9,273 bases of DNA, taken from Planctomycetota bacterium. GTDB lineage: Bacteria; Planctomycetota; Phycisphaerae; Sedimentisphaerales; Anaerohalosphaeraceae. The notes beneath the pieces were generated by a model, which searched no databases, was not told the origin of the DNA, and saw only the letters and a program-made list of their open reading frames with translations. A program made the position numbers and the translations under genes. Shown here one piece after another: positions 1 through 5,893 of the stretch. The stretch's first letter is position 1. Every line of letters starts with the position of its first letter. Location of the stretch: NCBI GenBank assembly GCA_012519365.1, contig JAAYQH010000484.1, forward strand, positions 1-9,273, written 5' to 3'.

Positions 1-702
1 CGAGACCCAATCACGCGTCGTGCCGGCCATCTCTGAGACCAGTGCCGTATGCTCGGCGGCCAGCCGATTCAGCAATGTGCTTTTGCCGCTGTTCGGCGGC
101 CCGAGCAGGCCGATTCTCACGCCCTTGACAAGTTGTTTGGCCGGTTCGCTGCGGCGTAAAATCTCCTCGCAGTCTTTGTGTATCTGTTTTGTCTCGATCG
201 CAGCGGCTTTCAGCCAGTTTCGCGCCCATGCCGACAAACCTGCCTCAATTTGCCCGGCCAGCAACTCGACCCCTTCCAGTGTTGCCGCTTGGGTCATAGC
301 CATCCGCGCCTCAAGTTCGATCTGGCTTTGACATTCGGCCTGCACGTGTTCATAGAAATACGCCTCGCTCGACGTAAGCCGCCCGCCATGGCGTTGGCAC
401 AACCGGACAATCTGTTCGGTCAGCAGGGGGTTGCCGTGACAATGCACCACATAACAATCCGGCCGTTCACATGCCAGAACGATACTGTCGATAAGCTTCT
501 GCCCGTCTCGAAGTTGCCCATAGGCCAATTGCCCGCACGGGGGCACCGTCCGACTAAAAAGCCGGCTGAGAAGCGTATCGGCCCCTTGCCCCCACACCGC
601 CACACTGGCAATCGCCGCTGAACCGCTGGCGGTTAGCACACTGACATTCAGCGACGATGAGCAGTCCCCTGAGGATTTTTGCAATTTGCCTTGACTGTCC
701 AT
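1..702 (-). CDS. MnmE/TrmE-like GTPase, divergent, 5' part only
   Basis: The first 234 codons are present and the C-terminal part lies beyond the left edge. The G domain begins with a P-loop GPPNSGKST (residues 201-209, Lys207), followed by MAGTTRD (225-231). AGTTRD is the G2 signature of the MnmE/Era/Der GTPases. The 200 residues before it look like a TrmE_N domain plus the start of the helical domain: Y-G-Q-L-x-D-G-x-x-L-I-D near 60-72, then a V-V-H-C-H-G stretch matching the family HGG region. The usual SFTGED and PGEFTxRAFLNGKxDL motifs are absent, with SSEAYFYEHVQAE in the corresponding place. MnmE with MnmG modifies U34 of certain tRNAs. Because the one-carbon-binding motifs are lost, this may be a paralogue with another role. 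The start is uncertain. ATG at 702 has no close ribosome binding site, and the nearest AGGAGG (724-729) is 21 bases upstream. The frame stays open further upstream. Confidence 0.75.
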   Translation of the reverse strand, partial: MDSQGKLQKSSGDCSSSLNVSVLTASGSAAIASVAVWGQGADTLLSRLFSRTVPPCGQLAYGQLRDGQKLIDSIVLACERPDCYVVHCHGNPLLTEQIVRLCQRHGGRLTSSEAYFYEHVQAECQSQIELEARMAMTQAATLEGVELLAGQIEAGLSAWARNWLKAAAIETKQIHKDCEEILRRSEPAKQLVKGVRIGLLGPPNSGKSTLLNRLAAEHTALVSEMAGTTRDWVS

Positions 703-918
703 AAAGACACAATACCCGAAGTTCCTCCTCTTGAAAAGTTTATTTCTTTGTGCTTTTTGTTGAGTTTCCAATGCGATTCGATACAATAGAACCCACAGAA
801 AATGTTGACGTATATGACGCAGATTCGTTGTCATGTGCAAAACGTATTGTCTCTGCGGACAAAAACGTAAACGCATCATGGCGAGAAACCTCGTCCGGTT
901 CATGGAAAGGGTACGATT
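703..918. other. Divergent intergenic region
   Basis: This gap separates the minus-strand GTPase from the plus-strand transglutaminase-like gene. It holds the GTPase AGGAGG (724-729 on the minus strand) and a plus-strand promoter near 760-787. Beyond the promoter is a roughly 125-base leader. The leader contains an imperfect hairpin, TTGTC/GACAA at 847-851 and 858-862, flanked by ACGT on both sides. I found no clear minus-strand promoter. A 61-codon open frame spans it but has no ribosome binding site and was not called. Confidence 0.5.
760..787 (+). promoter_or_regulatory. Sigma70-like promoter for the transglutaminase operon
   Basis: The -35 element is TTGAGT (760-765) and the -10 element is TACAAT (782-787), separated by 16 bases. 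Transcription would start near 794, leaving a 5' leader of about 125 bases before the GTG at 919. The call is from hexamer similarity only. Confidence 0.45.
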
Positions 919-2415
919 GTGATCAAAGCACGTAGAACACGTTTAATCGGGTTGTTTGTGGCGGCGTGTTTGTTTTCGACCGCATTTGCGGCGGCCCCAG
1001 CCGAACAGCAAACGGACTATCTGGCCATTTTACTGGAAGGCAAAAAAATCGGCCATGCTGCGCATACACGCGTTGTGGATGGCCCCAAAGTCATTACCAC
1101 AGAAACTCTGACAATGATACTGGGACGCGGCGGTCAGACGGTCAAAATCGAATCCTCTGAAATCCATCACGAAACCCTCGACGGCAAGCCGCTGGGCTTT
1201 GAAATGCGACTGACGATGAGCGGTATAGAACAAAAATTCATCGGCCAAATTGCCGACGGCAAAGTCACCATCACCTACGACATGATGGGCCAACAGCAGC
1301 AGTTTGTAATGGACTGGCCGCAGGGGGCACTGCTCAGCGAAGGAATGCGTCTGGTGCAGGAACAGCAGGGCCTGACCGAAGGAAAAACTTACGCGGTCAG
1401 TATCTTTCGCCCTGATATGCGTGCGGCCATCAAGGCCACCGTTCAGGTCGGCCCCAAAACCAACGTCGATTTGTTCGGCCGGGTCGTCGAGTTGACCGAG
1501 GTCAAGGTCACAATGCATGCCTCGGACCAAGCCATCCCTGTCATTAGTTACGTGGACGACGAAATGAAAGCGCTCAAAAGCCTTGTGCCGATGATGGGAA
1601 TGACCCTTGAGATGATTCAATGCGACAAGGCGTTCGCTCTGCGTGATGATGATGTGGTGGATTTTCTCGATCGCCTCAGTATCAAAAGCCCGGCCGAGTT
1701 GACCAATGTCCATCAAAAAACCTCCATCCAATACGAATTGATTTCAACCTGTCAGGGCGAGCTGACCATTCCGGCCACCTCCAACCAAACCGTCACAAAG
1801 GAAAACGGCCGCCTTGTGGTGACAGTCAAGCCGGTGGCAGCCGTCTCGGATACCACGCTGCCGTATAGCGGCGATGACCCCCAAGTGCTGGCCGCCCTCA
1901 AGCCGACTGAATACCTCCAGAGCGATGACGAAAAAGTACAGGAATTGGCCAAGGCGGCTGTCGGTTCGACCACCGAAACCCTTAAGGCCGCCCGCCAGAT
2001 TGAATCGTTTGTCAACGGCTATATCACCACCAAAGACCTGTCCATCGGCTATGCCTCAGCCGCGGAGGTAGCCCGAAGCCGGCAGGGCGATTGCAGTGAA
2101 CATGCCGTGCTGACCGCCGCAATGTGTCGAGCGGTCGGGATTCCCGCTCGTATCGTCTGCGGCGTAGTCTATGTCGATTCCTTCATCGGCCAAAAAAGCG
2201 TCTTTGGCGGACATATGTGGACAGAAGTCTATGTCGCCGGCCAATGGATCGGGCTGGATGCCACCCGTGCGCCCAATGGCTTTGGTCCGGGGCATATCGC
2301 GCTGGCGGTCGGTGACGGAAACCCGTCGGACTTTTTCAGTTTGGTCAACACGCTTGGATGTTTCAAAATTGAAAGGATCACCCCCAATGTCAAACCCGAA
2401 ACAACCACAAACTGA
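919..2415 (+). CDS. Exported transglutaminase-like cysteine-fold protein
   Basis: The 498-residue protein has a transglutaminase-core (papain-like) domain at its C-terminus. The catalytic triad is readable: Cys392 in GDCSEHA, His432 in GGHMWTEVYV and Asp447 in GLDATRA. The spacing fits the family. Homologues act as proteases, amidases or cross-linking enzymes, so the substrate cannot be predicted. The N-terminus has a basic patch (KARRTR), a hydrophobic core and an AFA-A cleavage site near residue 24, so the protein should be exported. A VAAC at 14-17 also resembles a lipobox. Residues 30-380 look beta-rich and match no family I can name. The GTG start at 919 is supported by AAAGGG (906-911), 7 bases upstream. 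It is the first gene of a set of three, and its last 29 bases overlap the next gene. Confidence 0.85.
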   Translation: MIKARRTRLIGLFVAACLFSTAFAAAPAEQQTDYLAILLEGKKIGHAAHTRVVDGPKVITTETLTMILGRGGQTVKIESSEIHHETLDGKPLGFEMRLTMSGIEQKFIGQIADGKVTITYDMMGQQQQFVMDWPQGALLSEGMRLVQEQQGLTEGKTYAVSIFRPDMRAAIKATVQVGPKTNVDLFGRVVELTEVKVTMHASDQAIPVISYVDDEMKALKSLVPMMGMTLEMIQCDKAFALRDDDVVDFLDRLSIKSPAELTNVHQKTSIQYELISTCQGELTIPATSNQTVTKENGRLVVTVKPVAAVSDTTLPYSGDDPQVLAALKPTEYLQSDDEKVQELAKAAVGSTTETLKAARQIESFVNGYITTKDLSIGYASAAEVARSRQGDCSEHAVLTAAMCRAVGIPARIVCGVVYVDSFIGQKSVFGGHMWTEVYVAGQWIGLDATRAPNGFGPGHIALAVGDGNPSDFFSLVNTLGCFKIERITPNVKPETTTN

Positions 2416-3148
2416 TCACCAGAACCCTTCACGAGAGTTTCTAAAAGCCCGTTCGGAACCGTTTGTATCTGATCAGCAAAAAGGCATCCCCAGCGGCCCG
2501 GTCGAAACACCGCCGCCGGATGACGCCGAACGAATAGCGCTGCCGGCGCCGGACGCGTTCAGTTGCGGCCAAATGCCGCTGCGAGAGGTTATCGGCCAAC
2601 GACGCAGCCGACGCCGTTTTTCGTCCGCTCCGCTTACCATAGAAGAATTGGCATTTGTATGCTGGGCCACCCTCGGCATGCAAAAGGTCTTTGAGGGCGG
2701 CCATGTGGTCTGGCGTACGGTGCCTTCAGCCGGAGCACGCCATGCCCTTCAGCTTTATCTGGCTGTGGGAAATGTCCAGGGGTTGCCCAAAGGCCTGTAC
2801 CGTTATCTGGCGCTGGAACACGCCCTGGCCGTGCTAAAGACCGACAACGCCATTCTTGATAAGACCGCCAGGGCCTGTTTCGACCAGCGATGGATGGCAC
2901 GGGCCGCAGCGGTGCTGTTTTTCTCGGCGGTGCCGTATCGTATGGAGTGGCGTTACGGCCCAGCATCCCCCAAGCTGATCGCCCTCGATGCCGGACACGC
3001 CTGTCAAAATACCTATTTGGCCGCGGAATCTCTCGGTGCCGGTGCCTGTGCCGTGGCAGCTTATGACCAAACGCGCGTGGATCAACTGGTTGGGCTGGAC
3101 GGAAACGATGAGTTTGTCATCTATCTCGCCACTGTCGGCAGGGTCTGA
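2387..3148 (+). CDS. SagB-type nitroreductase-family dehydrogenase
   Basis: The 253-residue protein belongs to the FMN-dependent nitroreductase superfamily, SagB/ThcOx (McbC-like) branch. Recognisable blocks are RRSRRRF (72-78), PSAGARHALQLYLA (from 113), GLYRY, then LDAGHACQN (200-208) and a C-terminal LDGNDEFVIYLATVGR. In azole-peptide gene clusters SagB-type enzymes oxidise azolines to azoles. Many members are stand-alone with unknown substrates. There is no YcaO cyclodehydratase or precursor peptide here, so a toxin-maturation role is not supported. The first 60 residues are a polar, Pro-rich extension without recognised motifs. ATG 2387 was chosen because AAAGGA lies about 9 bases upstream and the protein then starts MSNPK. 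The frame is open further upstream but has no better start. It overlaps the preceding gene by 29 bases, which suggests translational coupling. Its substrate is unknown. Confidence 0.85.
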   Translation: MSNPKQPQTDHQNPSREFLKARSEPFVSDQQKGIPSGPVETPPPDDAERIALPAPDAFSCGQMPLREVIGQRRSRRRFSSAPLTIEELAFVCWATLGMQKVFEGGHVVWRTVPSAGARHALQLYLAVGNVQGLPKGLYRYLALEHALAVLKTDNAILDKTARACFDQRWMARAAAVLFFSAVPYRMEWRYGPASPKLIALDAGHACQNTYLAAESLGAGACAVAAYDQTRVDQLVGLDGNDEFVIYLATVGRV

Positions 3149-3190
3149 TCAGGTTCAAAGCTCACTTACAACATGAAAGGACATAAGGGA

Positions 3191-4441
3191 ATGAAACTGC
3201 CGAAATATTCAATGGGAATCGGCGATCGGTTCGGTTGCCAGGGTGTCGCTCAATTGCAGGCGATGCGCCAGGCCAAGGCCGATGGTATCGAGGTTGCGCC
3301 GGTGTGGAATAAGTCGTTTCGGGAACACAGCATCATCGGCACCCGCCCCCAGGACGTACGCAACGAAGCCGACGCGGCGGTGGCGGCACTGAAGTGGGAG
3401 GGACCCTATTTTGTCGATGCCGATCATGTACATCTCAAAACCATCGACGATTTTCTAAAGTGCAGCAATTTTTTCACCCTTGACGTGGCTGAGGCCATCG
3501 GCCGGCCGGCTCCGGCCCAAGACATTGAGACATTTTTCCGACAACACGAAGGGTTCATCGGCACTCTTGAGATTCCCGGCCTCGAGGCGCCGTTTACCGT
3601 CACCGCTGAGGACATCCAACGGATAGCCGAGAAGTTCCTCTTTGCTGTCCAGGAAGCCGGGCGCATCTATCGTTACATTCTGGATCATAAGCCCGCCGAC
3701 ACATTCGTCACCGAGGTCTCGATGGACGAAACCGACACTCCTCAATCCCCGGCTGAGATGTTTTTTATTTTATCGGCGATTGCCGTCGAGGGCATCCCCG
3801 CTCAGACCATAGCGCCGCGTTTTAGCGGCCGTTTTAACAAAGGCGTCGATTACGTCGGCGATCCGGCACAGTTCGAGGCCGAATTTCGCGCCGATATCGC
3901 GGTCATTGCCCATGCCGTCAACACCTTCGGTCTGCCGAACACCCTCAAACTCAGCGTCCATTCCGGAAGCGACAAGTTTTCCATCTACCCGGCCATCCGT
4001 CGGGTGCTCCGCGATTTCAACGCCGGGGTTCATCTGAAAACCGCCGGCACCACCTGGCTGGAAGAGTTAATCGGTCTTGCGCTGGCCGATGCCGAAGGGC
4101 TGACTGTGGCCAAAGACATCTATGCCCAATCGCTGGCACACTTTGATGAACTGTGTGCCCCGTATGCAACGGTGATTGACATCGATAAAACGCGACTGCC
4201 CTCGGTACAGACCGTATCCGGCTGGAACAGCGAGCAATTTGCCGCTGCGTTGCGGCATGATCCGACATGCAAGGACTACAACCCGCATTTTCGTCAACTC
4301 CTCCATGTCGGCTACAAAATCGCTGCTCAGATGGGGCCGCGATACATCAGCCTGCTCAAACGCTTTGCCGATCGGATTGGCCCGCACGTGACTGACAATA
4401 TCTATCGTCGGCACATTGTTCCTGTCTTTGGCACCGACTAA
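3191..4441 (+). CDS. uxaE: Tagaturonate epimerase family protein (UxaE-like)
   Basis: The 416-residue protein matches the UxaE family, whose Thermotoga member interconverts D-tagaturonate and D-fructuronate in hexuronate (pectin sugar) breakdown. Conserved blocks visible are GIGDRFG (9-15), VDADHVHL (Asp78, His79), EVSMDETDTPQSP (from 175), NKGVDYVGD, LSVHSGSDKFSIYP (His257, Asp261), HLKTAGT (281-287) and LLHVGYK (His372). The His/Asp/Glu-rich blocks fit a metal-dependent sugar epimerase in the cytoplasm. It begins almost directly at the GxGDR block, and the Thermotoga protein as I recall it has roughly 90 extra N-terminal residues. ATG 3191 is preferred because AAAGGA lies 9 bases upstream. 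An in-frame ATG at 3173 has no binding site. It lies 42 bases after the nitroreductase and has its own terminator downstream. No other hexuronate gene is nearby, so the exact substrate is unproven. Confidence 0.8.
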   Translation: MKLPKYSMGIGDRFGCQGVAQLQAMRQAKADGIEVAPVWNKSFREHSIIGTRPQDVRNEADAAVAALKWEGPYFVDADHVHLKTIDDFLKCSNFFTLDVAEAIGRPAPAQDIETFFRQHEGFIGTLEIPGLEAPFTVTAEDIQRIAEKFLFAVQEAGRIYRYILDHKPADTFVTEVSMDETDTPQSPAEMFFILSAIAVEGIPAQTIAPRFSGRFNKGVDYVGDPAQFEAEFRADIAVIAHAVNTFGLPNTLKLSVHSGSDKFSIYPAIRRVLRDFNAGVHLKTAGTTWLEELIGLALADAEGLTVAKDIYAQSLAHFDELCAPYATVIDIDKTRLPSVQTVSGWNSEQFAAALRHDPTCKDYNPHFRQLLHVGYKIAAQMGPRYISLLKRFADRIGPHVTDNIYRRHIVPVFGTD

Positions 4442-4452
4442 ACACATCCTCT

Positions 4453-4481
4453 AAGGGCGAACTTGTGTGTTCGCCCTTTTT
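4453..4481 (+). terminator. Rho-independent terminator after uxaE
   Basis: A perfect 10-base-pair stem (AAGGGCGAAC at 4453-4462, GTTCGCCCTT at 4469-4478) surrounds the loop TTGTGT and runs into five Ts (4477-4481). It lies 12 bases after the stop codon and closes the three-gene operon before the convergent minus-strand gene. There is no T-run on the minus strand, so it should act mainly in the plus direction. Confidence 0.9.
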
Positions 4482-4555
4482 AACCTGCAAGGGCAAGCCC
4501 CTTAGCCAGAGCTGAAATCCGCCGACCCTCGTGAATCGGAAAACCTTGATTGGTG

Positions 4556-5716
4556 TTAATCCGCTTGGATTTGTTTTTGTACCGCGCCGCGATGTCCTTC
4601 CATCCGCAAAAAGCCTTTGGCCCAGACCACAGTCGCGGAAATTACGACAACAAACACCCCGATCAACAACGCATAACGCGTGCGAACCTGGCTCATGATA
4701 ATCCCAATCAGGGCATACACCCCCGCCAGTGCATAACTGAGAGCCACAGTGTGTTTCAGCGGCAGCCCCCGATCAATAAGTTGATCATAGATGTGCCCAC
4801 GATCGGAGACCATCAGCGGCCGCCGATTGACCAGTCGGCGAACCAGCGCAGTCGCGGTATCGAGAATCGGAAGCCCAAAAATCATAATCGAAGCTATCCA
4901 CCAGCGGGGGACTGTTTCGGCAAACAGAATCATCAGCGCCGCCGTGACAAATCCCAGCAGCATACTGCCTGCATCGCCCATAAAAATCTTGGCCGGATGG
5001 CGATTGAACGGCAAAAAGCCCAACACCCCGCCGACCAGACTCAAGCAAATAATAATTCGCACCGGATCGCCGACCTCGCTAATGCCCAATGTTGCCAGAT
5101 GGATCGACAAAATCAGCATTCCGATGGTGATGATAGCCGTTACCCCGCCGCAAAGCCCGTCCAGCCCGTCCAGCAGATTCAGCGAATTGGATGCCCCCAG
5201 CACAAAAAATACCACGATGATGGCCCCTAACGCAAAATGCAGCGGGTCGGGGATATGCAGCCCGAGCGGCTCGGCGAAATACGTCAAATTCGGCAAAATA
5301 CCCACGGCAATCAGGGCCATTGAAGCGATAAACTGGCCGAGCAGTTTTTGCCAGGGTCGTATATCCAGAACATCGTCTACCAGGCCCACAAAACAAGCCA
5401 CTGCGCCGCCGGCCAGAATCCCCAATAGCCAGGACAAGGCCCGACCAAACTGCTGGCAGTCTTGAATCAGGGTAATGCCGGCCAGAATCCCCACCGTCAG
5501 CCCTACCAAAATCCCGATGCCTCCCAGATAGGCGACCGGTTCTTTATGGGTTTTGACAAAATGATCCGGCTTATCGACGATGCCCAGCCGAAGGGCGATT
5601 TTTTTGCACAGCCACGTTGCCGCCAGCGCAAAAACCCATGCACTGACCAGTACCGGCCAGAAACGAAATGCCCAGCTGACAGACCGCGCCGACCCGATAA
5701 AATCCTCAAAAAGCAT
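4556..5716 (-). CDS. WecA/TagO-like polyprenyl-phosphate sugar-1-phosphate transferase
   Basis: The 386-residue, multi-spanning membrane protein belongs to the MraY/WecA family (glycosyltransferase family 4). These enzymes move a sugar-1-phosphate, usually GlcNAc-1-P, from a UDP-sugar to undecaprenyl phosphate at the inner membrane, the first step of many surface glycans. Motifs visible are VKTHKEPVAYLGG (54-66), VDDVLD (113-118, the Mg-binding Asp pair), NSLNLLDGLDGL (177-188), FNRHPAKIFMGDAGS (238-251, with Asp248) and DRGHIYDQL (305-313). The last lies where WecA-type proteins have HIHHRL; only the first His is kept. The absence of MraY-specific context favours WecA/TagO over MraY. ATG 5716 was chosen because GAGGAGG lies 9 bases upstream; a TTG at 5734 falls inside that binding site. 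It is transcribed divergently from the ATP-grasp gene. No hairpin typical of a terminator was seen just beyond its stop. Confidence 0.88.
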   Translation of the reverse strand: MLFEDFIGSARSVSWAFRFWPVLVSAWVFALAATWLCKKIALRLGIVDKPDHFVKTHKEPVAYLGGIGILVGLTVGILAGITLIQDCQQFGRALSWLLGILAGGAVACFVGLVDDVLDIRPWQKLLGQFIASMALIAVGILPNLTYFAEPLGLHIPDPLHFALGAIIVVFFVLGASNSLNLLDGLDGLCGGVTAIITIGMLILSIHLATLGISEVGDPVRIIICLSLVGGVLGFLPFNRHPAKIFMGDAGSMLLGFVTAALMILFAETVPRWWIASIMIFGLPILDTATALVRRLVNRRPLMVSDRGHIYDQLIDRGLPLKHTVALSYALAGVYALIGIIMSQVRTRYALLIGVFVVVISATVVWAKGFLRMEGHRGAVQKQIQAD

Positions 5717-5750
5717 GATAGGTAACCTCCTCAACAGTTATCGGTTTGTC

Positions 5751-5779
5751 ATTGTACAGGGCTTAACCGGTATTGTCTA
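5751..5779 (-). promoter_or_regulatory. Sigma70-like promoter for the sugar-phosphate transferase
   Basis: Read on the minus strand, TAGACA (5774-5779) and TACAAT (5751-5756) are separated by 17 bases, with 5 of 6 bases matching consensus in each hexamer. The start of transcription would fall near 5744, giving a leader of about 28 bases to the ATG at 5716. Confidence 0.65.
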
Positions 5780-5787
5780 TCTTTACA

Positions 5788-5804
5788 TTTTCCGGAGGGG
5801 AAAA
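5788..5804. repeat. Inverted repeat between divergent promoters
   Basis: TTTTCC (5788-5793) and GGAAAA (5799-5804) form perfect 6-base arms around a 5-base spacer, GGAGG. The repeat lies between the -35 elements of the two divergent promoters. That is a natural place for an operator, but the arms are short and could occur by chance. Confidence 0.3.
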
Positions 5805-5807
5805 ATC

Positions 5808-5837
5808 TTGTGTGTCGCGCTTGATTTACGGTACAAT
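5808..5837 (+). promoter_or_regulatory. Sigma70-like promoter for the ATP-grasp gene
   Basis: TTGTGT (5808-5813) and TACAAT (5832-5837) have an 18-base spacer. Transcription would start near 5844, a few bases before the strong ribosome binding site at 5849-5856. Confidence 0.5.
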
Positions 5838-5860
5838 TATGACGACATAGGAAGGAACAA

Positions 5861-5893
5861 ATGATGGTCAAGAAAAAACACGACGAACAATGA
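5861..5893 (+). CDS. Possible 10-codon leader peptide upstream of the ATP-grasp gene
   Basis: A mini reading frame encoding MMVKKKHDEQ starts 4 to 8 bases after AGGAAGGA (5849-5856), the only good ribosome binding site in this region. Its TGA (5891-5893) overlaps the ATG of the ATP-grasp gene (5890-5892) in an ATGA junction, the usual arrangement for translational coupling. A run of six As (5873-5878) lies inside it. One extra A would fuse it in frame to the downstream protein, and no stop interrupts that frame. So this could be a leader peptide, a slippage site or a one-base sequence error. Confidence 0.35.
   Translation: MMVKKKHDEQ

Noticed and set aside
902..922. Six-codon frame overlapping the GTG at 919
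   Set aside because: It has no binding site of its own, whereas the GTG does. It is probably chance, unlike the frames at 5861 and 8090.
750..935. A 61-codon plus-strand open frame in the divergent intergenic region
   Set aside because: It has no ribosome binding site, covers the predicted promoter and overlaps the well-supported start at 919. Its composition looks non-coding.
1030..1731. A 233-codon minus-strand open frame inside the transglutaminase-like gene
   Set aside because: It lies entirely antisense to a gene with a signal peptide and catalytic triad, and its translation matches nothing recognisable.
2171..2386. Longer start for the nitroreductase gene
   Set aside because: This would overlap 245 bases of the transglutaminase domain. 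The ATG at 2387 has its own good binding site, and the extra residues resemble no nitroreductase.
919..3148. A peptide-maturation (azole-type) gene cluster from SagB plus a protease-like transglutaminase
   Set aside because: No YcaO protein, precursor peptide or exporter is present, and the transglutaminase-like protein is exported rather than cytoplasmic.
4550..5465. Two long plus-strand open frames (226 and 224 codons)
   Set aside because: They are antisense to the sugar-phosphate transferase, whose membrane segments and motifs are clear. Their Gln/Asn/Pro- or Ser/Thr-rich translations are typical shadow frames.
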